In this document: positions 18,671 through 27,667 of the stretch, one piece after another | How positions within the stretch are numbered: position 1 is the first letter of the stretch | Layout of the letters: every line of letters starts with the position of its first letter | Assembly (NCBI GenBank): GCA_964653485.1 | Contig: CAZZFF010000013.1 | Location: 10,626-74,625 of the forward strand | DNA from: CAVQND01 sp964653485 | Lineage (GTDB): Bacteria > Verrucomicrobiota > Verrucomicrobiia > Limisphaerales > UBA8199 | Direction of reading: 5' to 3' | DNA: 64,000 nt | Program-made: the position numbers and the translations under genes | Notes under the pieces: generated by a model | Databases searched by the model: none | What the model was told of the DNA's origin: nothing | The model's input: only the letters and a program-made list of their open reading frames with translations

Positions 18671-21600
18671 ATGTTGCAACGCATCATAGATTTCTCGCTC
18701 AAGAACAGGTTCATCATCCTTCTCGGGACGATCGGGCTGGCAGTGGGTGGAGTTTACGCGCTCAAGAACATCCCGCTGGACGCCATTCCCGACCTCTCGG
18801 ACGTGCAGGTGATTGTCTATACCGAGTGGCCCGGCCAGGCGCCTCAGATCGTCCAGGACCAGGTCACCTATCCGCTCACCACCAAGATGCTCTCGGTGCC
18901 CAAGGCGAAGGTCGTGCGGGGCTACTCCTTCTACGGTTTTTCGTTCGTGTATGTCATTTTTGAAGACGGCACCGATCCCTATTGGGCGCGCAGCCGCGTG
19001 CTAGAATATCTGAGCGGCCTCAGCGGACGCCTGCCCGCGGGCGTGTCGCCCAGCCTCGGACCGGACGCAACCGGCGCCGGTTGGGCGTTCATGTATTCCC
19101 TCAACTCCACCAACCACGATTTGGCCGAACTGCGCTCCATGCAGGACTGGTACCTGCGTTATCAACTGGCCTCAGTCGAGGGCGTATCGGAGGTCGCGTC
19201 GGTCGGAGGGTTCGTCAAACAGTACCAGATCACGGCGGACCCAGCCAAGCTGCGCGCCTACAACCTGTCGATTTCCGAGGTGGCCATGGCGGTCAAACGC
19301 AGCAATGGCGAAGTGGGTGGACGTTCCATCGAACTCTCGGAGAAGGAGTTCATGCTACGCGTCCGCGGTTACATCCGGAATCTGGAGGACCTGCGCAAAA
19401 TTGCCGTGGGTGTCGGCGACAAAGGGGTGCCGATCCTCCTGCGACAGGTGGCCAACGTGGAATTTGGCCCGGACATGCGGCGCGGCATCGCCGAACTCAA
19501 CGGCGAGGGCGAGACCGTGGGCGGCGTCGTCGTCGTGCGTTACGGGGCCAACGCCCGGCAAGTCATCCTGGATGTGAAGAAGAAGCTCGACCTCGCGATG
19601 AAGGGGCTGCCCGCGGACGTGAAGTACAGCGTTGCCTACGACCGCAGCGCGCTCATCAACCGCGCAGTCAAAACCCTCGAAGAAAAGCTCATCGAGGAAA
19701 GCATCGTGGTGGCGCTGGTCTGCATCGCCTTCCTCATGCACCTGCGCAGCGCCTTTGTGGCCATCCTGATTTTGCCCATCGCTGTGCTCATGGCCTTCCT
19801 CGTCATGTTCGGCCAGGGGCTCAGTTCCAACATTATGTCCTTGGGCGGTATCGCCATCGCGATCGGCGCCATGGTGGATGCCGTGATCATCATGATCGAG
19901 AACGCGCATAAACACATGGAGCGCGACCAGGGCAAGAAATCTCACTGGGACATCATCCGTGACGCCGCCGTCGAGGTCGGCCCCACGCTCTTTTATTCCC
20001 TGCTGGTCATCACCGTCTCTTTCCTGCCGGTGTTCACCCTCCAGGCGCAGGAGGGCCGCATGTTCAAACCGCTGGCGTTCACCAAGACCTACTCCATGGG
20101 TGCGGCCGCGCTCCTTTCCATCACCCTGGCCCCGGTCCTCATGGGCCTGTTCATCCGCGGTAAAATCCCGGCGGAGGAGAAAAACCCCATCAACCGCGTG
20201 CTCGTGTGGCTTTACCATCCGGTGATTGATTTCGTCATCAAAAGGCGCTGGCTCGTGGTCTCTGGGGCGGCGGCGCTCGTCGTGTGGGTCTTCTTCCCCT
20301 GGAATAACCTCGTGGCCCGAATGTTGCCTGACGGCAAGGCCAAGGAGTGGGCCTTCAAAGCCGGCAAGATATTTCCCTATCAGAACATCGGGTCCGAGTT
20401 CATGCCGCCACTTTATGAAGGGGACTTGCTCTACATGCCCACCACTTTCCCCGGCGTCTCGCCCACAAAGGCACGCGAACTTCTCCAGACCACTGACCGC
20501 ATCATCCGCCGCTTTCCGGAGGTGCATCACGTTTTCGGCAAAGTCGGGCGCGTCGAGAGCGCCACCGACCCGGCTCCCTTCGACATGATCGAAACCACGA
20601 TCATGCTCAAGCCCGAAGGAGAATGGCCGGTGGCGGACATCAAGAACGAGTCGGGCAAGACCATCACCCGAAGACGCCGCACGCCTGACGAGCTCATCGA
20701 CGCGATGAATGCCGCCGTTCAAATCCCGGGCCTGAATAACGCCTGGACCATGCCCATCAAGACTCGCATCGACATGCTGGCCACGGGAATCAAGACCCCC
20801 GTCGGTATCAAGGTCGCAGGGCCTGACCTTGCCGAATTGGAGCGTGTGGCCTCGGAGATTGAGGCGGTGGTGAAGACGGTCCCCGGCACGCTAAGCGCCT
20901 TTGCCGAACGGACAATGGGCGGCAATTACATCCAGTTTGACATCGACCGCGATGCCATCGCCCGCTACGGCTTGACCATCGGCGATGTCCAGGACGTCCT
21001 CGAGGTCGCCCTGGGCGGCATGCCCTTAACCACCACGGTCGAGGGTCTCGAGCGCTACGCTGTCAACCTCCGCTACAGCCGTGATTTCCGGGAAAGCCTT
21101 GGCGCGTTGCGGGAAATCGTCGTGCCTACCTCCACCGGCGCCCAAATCCCGCTGGGTCAACTCGCAAAAATCGAGACCGTCCATGCCCCGATGGGAGTCA
21201 AGAGCGAGGGCGCAATCCCGAACGCCTGGATTTATGTGGATGTCAAGGGTGTGGACCTCGGCACCTACGTCCAAATGGCTATGCGGGCGGTGAACGAGGC
21301 CGTCGCCAAGCACACCATCAATCTGCCCGGCGGCTACAACATTTTCTGGAGCGGCCAGTACGAATACATGCTCCGCGCCCAGGAGCGGCTCATCATTGTC
21401 GTGCCGCTCACGCTCCTGCTGATCGTCCTTATCATTTATCTGAACACGCGCTCGGCCATCAAGACCGCCGTCGTTTTGCTGGCGGTGCCGTTCTCCCTCG
21501 TGGGCGCCATCGGCATCGTCGCCCTCCTCCACTACGAATTCAGCGTCGCCGTGTGGATCGGCATCATCGCCTTGGCCGGCCTCGACGCCGAGACCGGGGT

Positions 21601-21958
21601 GGTGATGCTCCTCTATCTTGACCTGGCATACGAGGATTGGAAACAGAAGGGCCTGATGCGCAACCCAGGCGACTTGCGGGATGCTATTTATCACGGGGCC
21701 GTCAAGCGCGTCCGTCCCAAAGCCATGACCGCCTGCGTCATCATCGCCGGCCTGGCGCCAATTCTCTGGAGCCACGGCACCGGCGCTGACGTGATGAAAC
21801 GAATCGCCACCCCCATGGTCGGCGGTGTCGTTACCTCGACCATCATGGAACTGCTCGTTTATCCGGCCATCTACTATCTGTGGCGGTCCCGGGCTCTCAA
21901 ACGCTCGCCGGGATCGGCTCCGGCGCTTGCCCAGGCACTCCCGGCTTCCGGCCAATGA
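18671..21958 (+). CDS. cusA: CusA-type heavy-metal RND efflux pump
   Basis: The start at 18671 (MLQRIIDFSLKNRF) lies 13 bp after the adaptor stop; the open frame extends further upstream but overlaps the adaptor. The 1095-residue inner-membrane protein has the twelve-helix RND layout with two large periplasmic loops. The proton-relay helix reads GGIAIAIGAMVDAVIIMIENAH, with the D-x-x-x-x-x-x-E arrangement of HME-type pumps. The motif EFMPPLYEGDLLYMPTTFPG is characteristic of CusA/CzcA proteins, and methionine-rich stretches fit monovalent metal transport. With the preceding channel and adaptor it makes a complete tripartite Cu/Ag efflux system. Confidence 0.92.
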   Translation: MLQRIIDFSLKNRFIILLGTIGLAVGGVYALKNIPLDAIPDLSDVQVIVYTEWPGQAPQIVQDQVTYPLTTKMLSVPKAKVVRGYSFYGFSFVYVIFEDGTDPYWARSRVLEYLSGLSGRLPAGVSPSLGPDATGAGWAFMYSLNSTNHDLAELRSMQDWYLRYQLASVEGVSEVASVGGFVKQYQITADPAKLRAYNLSISEVAMAVKRSNGEVGGRSIELSEKEFMLRVRGYIRNLEDLRKIAVGVGDKGVPILLRQVANVEFGPDMRRGIAELNGEGETVGGVVVVRYGANARQVILDVKKKLDLAMKGLPADVKYSVAYDRSALINRAVKTLEEKLIEESIVVALVCIAFLMHLRSAFVAILILPIAVLMAFLVMFGQGLSSNIMSLGGIAIAIGAMVDAVIIMIENAHKHMERDQGKKSHWDIIRDAAVEVGPTLFYSLLVITVSFLPVFTLQAQEGRMFKPLAFTKTYSMGAAALLSITLAPVLMGLFIRGKIPAEEKNPINRVLVWLYHPVIDFVIKRRWLVVSGAAALVVWVFFPWNNLVARMLPDGKAKEWAFKAGKIFPYQNIGSEFMPPLYEGDLLYMPTTFPGVSPTKARELLQTTDRIIRRFPEVHHVFGKVGRVESATDPAPFDMIETTIMLKPEGEWPVADIKNESGKTITRRRRTPDELIDAMNAAVQIPGLNNAWTMPIKTRIDMLATGIKTPVGIKVAGPDLAELERVASEIEAVVKTVPGTLSAFAERTMGGNYIQFDIDRDAIARYGLTIGDVQDVLEVALGGMPLTTTVEGLERYAVNLRYSRDFRESLGALREIVVPTSTGAQIPLGQLAKIETVHAPMGVKSEGAIPNAWIYVDVKGVDLGTYVQMAMRAVNEAVAKHTINLPGGYNIFWSGQYEYMLRAQERLIIVVPLTLLLIVLIIYLNTRSAIKTAVVLLAVPFSLVGAIGIVALLHYEFSVAVWIGIIALAGLDAETGVVMLLYLDLAYEDWKQKGLMRNPGDLRDAIYHGAVKRVRPKAMTACVIIAGLAPILWSHGTGADVMKRIATPMVGGVVTSTIMELLVYPAIYYLWRSRALKRSPGSAPALAQALPASGQ

Positions 21959-22012
21959 GACCGTGGCGGCCCCTGGCGGACTTGAAATATCGTGAGGGGT
22001 TCAGCGCGGTGC

Positions 22013-22033
22013 GGTAAAAGCTCCGGACTGGAG
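22013..22033 (-). terminator. Weak intrinsic terminator after the amino-acid permease gene
   Basis: Immediately after the permease stop codon, the minus-strand transcript would read GCTCC-AGTCC-GGAGC followed by TTTTAC, a short GC stem with a U-run. The stem is only five pairs, so it is a weak candidate. It lies in the 76-bp gap between convergent genes. Confidence 0.4.
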
Positions 22034-22034
22034 C

Positions 22035-23363
22035 CTAGGGAACGGGAGCGATGCCATCCAATGATGAGCCGCTTTGGCTTGACGCGGTTGATAGAGTTCG
22101 CCGTCTCGTACACCACCAAATCCCGGCTGCGATCATGCAGGTGATTCCCATGAAAAGCACCTCCCGCAGACGGAGTTGGGTGAGCAGTACGACACAAAAC
22201 GTGATCCCCAAAGCGCTGAATGCCGAGCCGAAGGGCAAGCGGAAAGCCACCCTCGACGGCTGATCGTGACGCAGACGCACAAGAGCGGCGCAGATGGCGC
22301 CGTCGAAAACAATCGTAGCGCCGGCACTCAGCATCACGGTCCAGCGGAATGTGCCGGTCACCGCCAGAAGCCACGCCAGCGCCGCAAACAGGACCACGGA
22401 CCAATGCGGGGTGTTGAAGCGCCTATGCAAACGGCTGAACATGCGAGGGAACTCACCACGCTCCGCTAGGGAATAAAGAAACCGTGGTGCGTTCAGCATC
22501 GTAGCGGAGATGCAGCCGTAGGTGGAGAGCATCGCGGCGATTCCGACGAACGCCGCACCGAGGCGCCCCATGAGCCGTGCCGCGGTCGTTGCCAGCGCGC
22601 GGTCTGTCTGCGCGGTGCCGATCGTGGCGACGATCACAAACTGCAACAGCGTGTAGAGCACGATGCAAACCGTCAAACCAGCCACAAGGGAGAACGGAAT
22701 TGCGCGCCTCGGGTCCTTGAACTCGCCCGCCGGCATCATCGCGTCCTCAAAACCCCCGTATGCGAAGGCTAACAGCAGCAGCGCGTTCGCCCACGCCGCC
22801 CATCCGGGAGCGGCAATCTCGGAGGCCCGCATGATTTCCGCATGACGACTGAACTGCAGGAGTCCCAACAGGACCAAAGCCGTGAGTGGAAGCAGTTTGG
22901 CAACGGTGAAAAAATCGCTCAGGGCCGCGCCCCTTCGCACCCCGACGTAATTCGCCGCCGCTGGGATGGAGACCACGCCGGCAAGCACCAGCACACGCTG
23001 CCAGCCATGCGCCGTCCACGGTGCGAAGCCGGCCAGGTAAAGCGAAAACAGATTCGCATTGGCGGCGGCGGAGGCCATTATCGACAGAAACCAGAACCAG
23101 CCCACTTGCAGACCCACCAGCCGTCCAAAGGAGGCGCGAGCATAAAGGTAAACTCCGCCGGGTTCGGAAAACTGCGACCCAACCTCGGCGAAACAGAGCA
23201 GGATCACCCCCATGCCCAGGCCCGCGATGATCATGGCAATTGGGCTGGCTCGGCCGACGGCGCCGATCAGTTCGCCCGGCACACCGAAAATGCCGCTGCC
23301 GATGATGCAGTTGATTACCAGTGCCGTAAGGCTCCAGCGACCGATGGACCGAACAAGTCCCAT
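22035..23363 (-). CDS. APC-family amino-acid permease
   Basis: The 442-residue protein has about twelve transmembrane segments and the first-helix signature of the APC superfamily (ALVINCIIGSGIFGVPGELIG), including the unwound GSGIFG substrate/Na+ site. Further hallmarks are FAEVGSQFSEPGGVYLYARASFG in helices 2-3 and AFAYGGFEDAMMPAGEFKDPRRAIP in helix 6. It is an inner-membrane amino-acid transporter or exchanger; specificity cannot be read from sequence. It is convergent with the Cus operon. Upstream lies a spacer with hairpins and a gene remnant. Confidence 0.85.
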   Translation of the reverse strand: MGLVRSIGRWSLTALVINCIIGSGIFGVPGELIGAVGRASPIAMIIAGLGMGVILLCFAEVGSQFSEPGGVYLYARASFGRLVGLQVGWFWFLSIMASAAANANLFSLYLAGFAPWTAHGWQRVLVLAGVVSIPAAANYVGVRRGAALSDFFTVAKLLPLTALVLLGLLQFSRHAEIMRASEIAAPGWAAWANALLLLAFAYGGFEDAMMPAGEFKDPRRAIPFSLVAGLTVCIVLYTLLQFVIVATIGTAQTDRALATTAARLMGRLGAAFVGIAAMLSTYGCISATMLNAPRFLYSLAERGEFPRMFSRLHRRFNTPHWSVVLFAALAWLLAVTGTFRWTVMLSAGATIVFDGAICAALVRLRHDQPSRVAFRLPFGSAFSALGITFCVVLLTQLRLREVLFMGITCMIAAGIWWCTRRRTLSTASSQSGSSLDGIAPVP

Positions 23364-23460
23364 AATCTCAGTGCCAGTCCTCCAAGTGCGATTCCTCTAA
23401 ACCGTCGTGACATTCATCAGCTACTCGAATGTATAATAACATGCGTCCTTACAGGGTCAA

Positions 23461-23517
23461 GCGCCGGAAGGACGGCGCGTCAAGACGGGGTAGGGGCCGT
23501 CCGCAAGGACGGTCCCC
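23461..23517. repeat. Two adjacent GC-rich hairpins, one with a GCAA loop
   Basis: GCGCCG-GAAGGA-CGGCGC (23461-23478) is followed by GGGGCCGTCC-GCAA-GGACGGTCCCC (23493-23517), whose ten-pair stem has one bulge and a GNRA-type tetraloop. They lie between the permease gene and the end of the xylan locus. They could be REP-like elements or strong RNA-stabilising or terminating hairpins for the minus-strand xylan transcript, but no T-run follows on either strand. Confidence 0.5.
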
Positions 23518-23625
23518 CACGCATTAGGTGTGGAGAAAAGACGCCCTGGGCACGAGGTCAGCGTGCGGCAGGATGGGTCGGGTGCTGGGTCAGGGTCCAG
23601 TTGGAGATGTCAACGTCGCCGGCGC

Positions 23626-23735
23626 CTATTTGAAAAGCTGCTGGGCGAACCAGTATAAACTGTTCTTCCAATGTTTGAAGTCGTGGGCGTTGTCATCCAC
23701 GCGCCAAATATGCGGGACGTTCTTCTCTAATAGTG
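23626..23735 (-). pseudogene. Remnant of a second CE1-type esterase (C-terminal piece)
   Basis: Just past the stop of the large xylan enzyme, in another frame, the minus strand encodes LLEKNVPHIWRVDDNAHDFK and then a WKNSLYWFAQQLFK end. This is the C-terminal catalytic-His region of a CE1/feruloyl-esterase-like protein. The final 13 residues of the upstream gene (LIKDIVPFIESHY) look like the helix that precedes the GxSxG nucleophile in the same family. The central part, with the nucleophile, is missing and the two pieces are out of frame. A downstream esterase gene therefore appears to have lost its middle, and its front was fused to the end of the GH51 gene. Confidence 0.6.
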
Positions 23736-26700
23736 CGACTCGATGAACGGAACGATGTCCTTAATCAAGCCGCTCTCGAGGTTCTTTCCCCGGCCGTTCA
23801 GCTTCAAAACCGTGATGGAATATGCCGGGAATTCACGCGTGAAAGTGGCGCTCAAGTTGTCCAGCTTCTCCGTGCGCGGAATAATCTTCCGGGGCTGTTC
23901 CGGAGAATTGGTGTCATTGAGGTTGTCGGCTGCCAAAATCACTGCTTCGCCTTCGGGTTCAATCTTCTGCGCGCCGTCGATTTGAACCTTGACGGGTCGC
24001 GCCGAGCCGGATGCGTTCACAACCTTCAGGTAAATCACGCCGCTCCGGCTGTCGCGGGTGGCGCAGAAGAAGACCTCCCGAACTTGCTGGGCGGCGCCAG
24101 GAGCGCCACGGCGGCCTCGCCCCTGCGACGCACGGGTCGGGATGCCTTGCGACCTGGTCGCAAGAATCTCATCGCCACGCATTGTGCTGAACATCATCTG
24201 GGCATAATACGAGGGCGAACCGTAGCTCGTCAGGGCGTCATAGCCAATCAGGTCCGAACTCCACTGCATCGAACGACCGTTTCCGTTCAATTGGCTGATG
24301 TTGACGAACAGCGGCGCATAGCAGGACAGCAGAACGATGTCGGAGTTACGTTCCATACAGGTCATCCAGGCGCCGTCGCCGAGCGCACCGGCCATGTTCG
24401 GCGTGGGCGATCCGACGCGTGTCGCCCATTCGCCGCAGAAGATTTTGGACTGATCGTCCCGCGAATAGGCATCGTATTTCATGGATTGCGCCATCATTTC
24501 CTCCAGTCCTCGGTAGTAATGCTCGTCCACCAAGTCCGGCGTGCGGCTCTTCACCCACAGGCTTTGGGGTTGTTCGTACCCGGTCGAGGAAATGACCTTC
24601 AGTTGCGGGTACTTCTTCTTGATGGCGTCGTAGCATTGGGCAAAGCGTCCATCGTAGGTTCCATTACGGTCGGGGCCGCTGCGGTCGAACCAGTCTTCGT
24701 TTCCGACCTCCACATAGTGCATCTTGAACGGCTTGGGGTGCCCATCTTTCGCCCGCTGCGCGCCCCACTTGGTGGTCGCAGCATCCCCGATGAGATACTC
24801 GATTTCATCGAGGGCTTCCTGAACGTAGGGCTCGAGTTGCGGACCCGCCGCGATAACGCCGCCGCGGCCGAGGCAGCAGCCAGCGAAGACGCCGAGCAGC
24901 GGTTCCATTTCGAGGTCCTCGCACCACTCGGCGAATTCGAGCAACCCGAAGCCGTCGGTGGACCAGTAACCCCAGGGACTGGGATGACCCGGACGCTGTT
25001 CGACCGGCCCGATGGTTTCCTTCCAGTTAAAACGCTGGTTGAAGGCGTTGCCCTCAAGATAATTGCCGCCGGGGAATCGGAGGAATCTGGGCTTCATGGC
25101 GGCCAACAGCTCCATGATGTCGGCGCGATTGCCGTTCTCGCGATTCTTGTAAGTGGGCGGGAAGAGCGAGACGTTTTGCAGCCACAGCGTTCCCGGATTC
25201 CTGGTGGTGAGTTTGAAGACATTCTCCTTCGAGGCGGGAACGTTTTCGGTCTTAAGCGTGGTTTCGAATTTCTTCCACTCGGTGCTCAGACCAGAGATTT
25301 CCGCGCTGGCGAAAGTGGTCTTGCCATCGGCGCTTTCAATGCTGAGGGTCGCCGGACCAGTGAAACCGGCGGCGGCCTTCGCGAAAAAGGACATCTTGTA
25401 AGCGGTCTGTGGCTTGACGGGGATGCCCCAATATCCGCCATTGGCAACACCGGCCGGCGAAGCCGCGGAAGCTGATGAGGCGTCGAGCTTGAGGCTGACG
25501 TTCAGGAACTCGTTCAGTGGAGTATTCGTGTCGAGCACCATCGAGGCGCCGCCGACGACCGTCCAGAACTTGGGTTGAGTGTCGGGCTTAAAGGTGACAG
25601 GAAGGTACTTGCCGACCTCGTAGGTCTCGGGCGTGACGCGCGGGACTGCTGCATCCGCCTTGAACGCGCGGTTGCGAATCAACTCCGCGTAGAGGCCACC
25701 CTCGTAGGCGAAGTTGATCTCCTCGGTCATCAGCCCGTAGAGCGTCGGACTGGCCTTGCCGGTGACTTTGGCCGCGTCAATTTGCAGAACGATGGGGCCG
25801 GCGGGTGAGGTTGGGACGGGGGCGGTGTCGGCGGGGACCGACGCCATGGGCGGGGCGGGGGCGGGCGTTACCGCGCTGGTGTCGCCGCCCGAGAGCGGGA
25901 TGATTTCTATCGCGCAAATCTGGGGATTTTCGACCTTGGGCGTGAAGGTCACCTTGATCTTGCCGCCGGCGACGTCGACGGGGACCGTCTCCACATAAGC
26001 CTTCAGGGGCCCTCCAGCCTTGGCCCACACGTCGAAGTCCTTGAACTCCTGGCCTTGGACGTTGAACGAGAACACGCGCTCGCCCGGGGCTGTGATGCCG
26101 TCGTAGGTCTCCGCGAAATGGAGCTTCACCAAGTACTTCCCATTGGGCACCGGCCAGGAGAAAGAGTCCATGCTGTAGTGTTCCGCCCGGTAAAGGTCCG
26201 GGCTCTTGGTGTTGGCGATCTGGATGTCGGGCCTTTCAATCGTTTGGCCACCCTCGAAGCCTCGGTCCGCCAGCCAGACGTTGCCGTCCGCGTCTTTGAC
26301 CGGCTCGGATGTGCCGGCTTTGATGCGGATCGCGTTGGCGGGAGGTACGGCCGTTACAGAAGGTGGCGTCCCGGGAGGCGTCGCATCTGAAATCTGGGTG
26401 GCCGCCATTTCGACGGGGTGATCCTGGAACAGCAGCGGCGCGAATTGATGCAGGCTGCGGCGCCAGGACTGCCATTCGTGCCCGGTGTCTGGAGACACAT
26501 AAAAGTAGGCGTTCACGCCTGCCGCTTTGAGCGCCTCGTTGTTGGTCTTCGGGTCGCCGCCAAACCCCGCACCTCCGCCACCGCGATTGCCGCCAAGTTC
26601 ACGGCTGCCATAGCTGGTAAAGACCACCTTGACCTTCTGCTTGAAGGCGCCCATGTCCACCACATCCGCTGGCGCGATGCTGCCGCCACTGAAAACGCCG

Positions 26701-27629
26701 ATGTGGGAGAACTTGTCCAGGTTGGGCAGCGCGATCGCCCTGGTCTGCATCCCGCCCATCGAGAGACCGGCCATTGCGCGATTCGGCTGATCTGTGAGCG
26801 TGCGGAAGTTGGCATCGATGAAGGGAATCAGGTCTTCGAGGAGGACCTTCGTGAACGCACTGAAGTCGAACGCGCGGCCGCCGGGGCCGCGTCCGGTCGC
26901 AGGTGCGGCGTTGGTCCCGCGCGCTCCCGGTCCGCGACCTGGCCCGCCCGCGCCGGGGACGTAGCTGTTGGCCATCACGATGATGAACGGCTTGGTTTTG
27001 CCGGCGGCGATCAGGTTGTCCATGATCAATCCGGCGTGACCCTGGTTGCCCCAGCCGGTTTCGTCTTCGCCGCCCCCGTGTTGGAGATACAACACGGGAT
27101 ACCGCTTCGACGGGTCTTTGTCATAGTCCGGCGGCGTGTAGATGAAGCACCGCAGCACCGCATTAGCGTTTGTTGAATGATAGAGGGTTTCCCGCAACTG
27201 CCCGTGCGGCACGTCCTTGAGCGCGTAGAAATCCTGGTCCTTGGCCGGCACTTCGACGCCGCTGCCCCACCGGCTGCCGCCGTAGAAGTAAAGGCTGCCC
27301 GGGTCCGGGACGCCGGCTCCATCAATCACGAGCTGGTAGTAATGGAAACCTTCGTCCTGAGGCCGTGTGACGCCAACCCACGCGCCATCGTCACCCTTGG
27401 TCAGGGGGTAGGTTGCACCGCCCAAGAATTGGAGCGCGACGTTTGTGGCCTGGGGCGCCACGATACGGGCGCGGACGCGGCGCTCAGAGTTGACCTGGGG
27501 AAACTGCTTGCCGGGCTGATTCAACGAGGATGGTTTGAAATCCTCCACCGCCGGCTGGCCTGTCTGCGCCGTGCAAAGCCGCGCCGAGAGCGCGGCAACG
27601 AGCGCGAGAAACGTAAGGTTTGGTTTCAT
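23727..27629 (-). CDS. Trimodular secreted arabinoxylan enzyme: CE1 esterase, malectin, GH51 arabinofuranosidase
   Basis: The ATG at 27629 gives a signal peptide (MKPNLTFLALVAALSARLCTAQ) and 1300 residues; the frame extends upstream but without signal-like sequence. Order: an N-terminal CBM48/Ig-like domain (about 30-140); a CE1 esterase with nucleophile Ser290 in AGLSMGGMQ and a terminal His in DTGHEWQSW; a malectin domain (about 433-579); and a GH51 alpha-L-arabinofuranosidase with acid/base Glu978 in EVGNEDW and nucleophile Glu1067 in FCGEWA. It would remove feruloyl/acetyl and arabinose groups from arabinoxylan. The esterase contains a Gly/Arg/Pro-rich insert at about 223-252, and the GH51 part has another. 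The last 13 residues derive from a broken esterase gene. It is the last gene of the xylan locus. Confidence 0.85.
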   Translation of the reverse strand: MKPNLTFLALVAALSARLCTAQTGQPAVEDFKPSSLNQPGKQFPQVNSERRVRARIVAPQATNVALQFLGGATYPLTKGDDGAWVGVTRPQDEGFHYYQLVIDGAGVPDPGSLYFYGGSRWGSGVEVPAKDQDFYALKDVPHGQLRETLYHSTNANAVLRCFIYTPPDYDKDPSKRYPVLYLQHGGGEDETGWGNQGHAGLIMDNLIAAGKTKPFIIVMANSYVPGAGGPGRGPGARGTNAAPATGRGPGGRAFDFSAFTKVLLEDLIPFIDANFRTLTDQPNRAMAGLSMGGMQTRAIALPNLDKFSHIGVFSGGSIAPADVVDMGAFKQKVKVVFTSYGSRELGGNRGGGGAGFGGDPKTNNEALKAAGVNAYFYVSPDTGHEWQSWRRSLHQFAPLLFQDHPVEMAATQISDATPPGTPPSVTAVPPANAIRIKAGTSEPVKDADGNVWLADRGFEGGQTIERPDIQIANTKSPDLYRAEHYSMDSFSWPVPNGKYLVKLHFAETYDGITAPGERVFSFNVQGQEFKDFDVWAKAGGPLKAYVETVPVDVAGGKIKVTFTPKVENPQICAIEIIPLSGGDTSAVTPAPAPPMASVPADTAPVPTSPAGPIVLQIDAAKVTGKASPTLYGLMTEEINFAYEGGLYAELIRNRAFKADAAVPRVTPETYEVGKYLPVTFKPDTQPKFWTVVGGASMVLDTNTPLNEFLNVSLKLDASSASAASPAGVANGGYWGIPVKPQTAYKMSFFAKAAAGFTGPATLSIESADGKTTFASAEISGLSTEWKKFETTLKTENVPASKENVFKLTTRNPGTLWLQNVSLFPPTYKNRENGNRADIMELLAAMKPRFLRFPGGNYLEGNAFNQRFNWKETIGPVEQRPGHPSPWGYWSTDGFGLLEFAEWCEDLEMEPLLGVFAGCCLGRGGVIAAGPQLEPYVQEALDEIEYLIGDAATTKWGAQRAKDGHPKPFKMHYVEVGNEDWFDRSGPDRNGTYDGRFAQCYDAIKKKYPQLKVISSTGYEQPQSLWVKSRTPDLVDEHYYRGLEEMMAQSMKYDAYSRDDQSKIFCGEWATRVGSPTPNMAGALGDGAWMTCMERNSDIVLLSCYAPLFVNISQLNGNGRSMQWSSDLIGYDALTSYGSPSYYAQMMFSTMRGDEILATRSQGIPTRASQGRGRRGAPGAAQQVREVFFCATRDSRSGVIYLKVVNASGSARPVKVQIDGAQKIEPEGEAVILAADNLNDTNSPEQPRKIIPRTEKLDNLSATFTREFPAYSITVLKLNGRGKNLESGLIKDIVPFIESHY
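25893..26330 (-). repeat. Malectin module, third near-identical copy
   Basis: This stretch, inside the CE1-malectin-GH51 gene, encodes a malectin domain running from IRIKAGTSEPVKDADG to ICAIEIIPL. It shares long runs with the two tandem modules at 31605-32510, for example GFEGGQTIERPDIQIANTKS and YSMDSFSWPVPNGKY. Similarity is also obvious at DNA level, suggesting recent duplication or gene conversion. Confidence 0.75.
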
Positions 27630-27667
27630 GGAGTGCGTGTGTTGGTGGTATCGGTGGATGGCGATTG

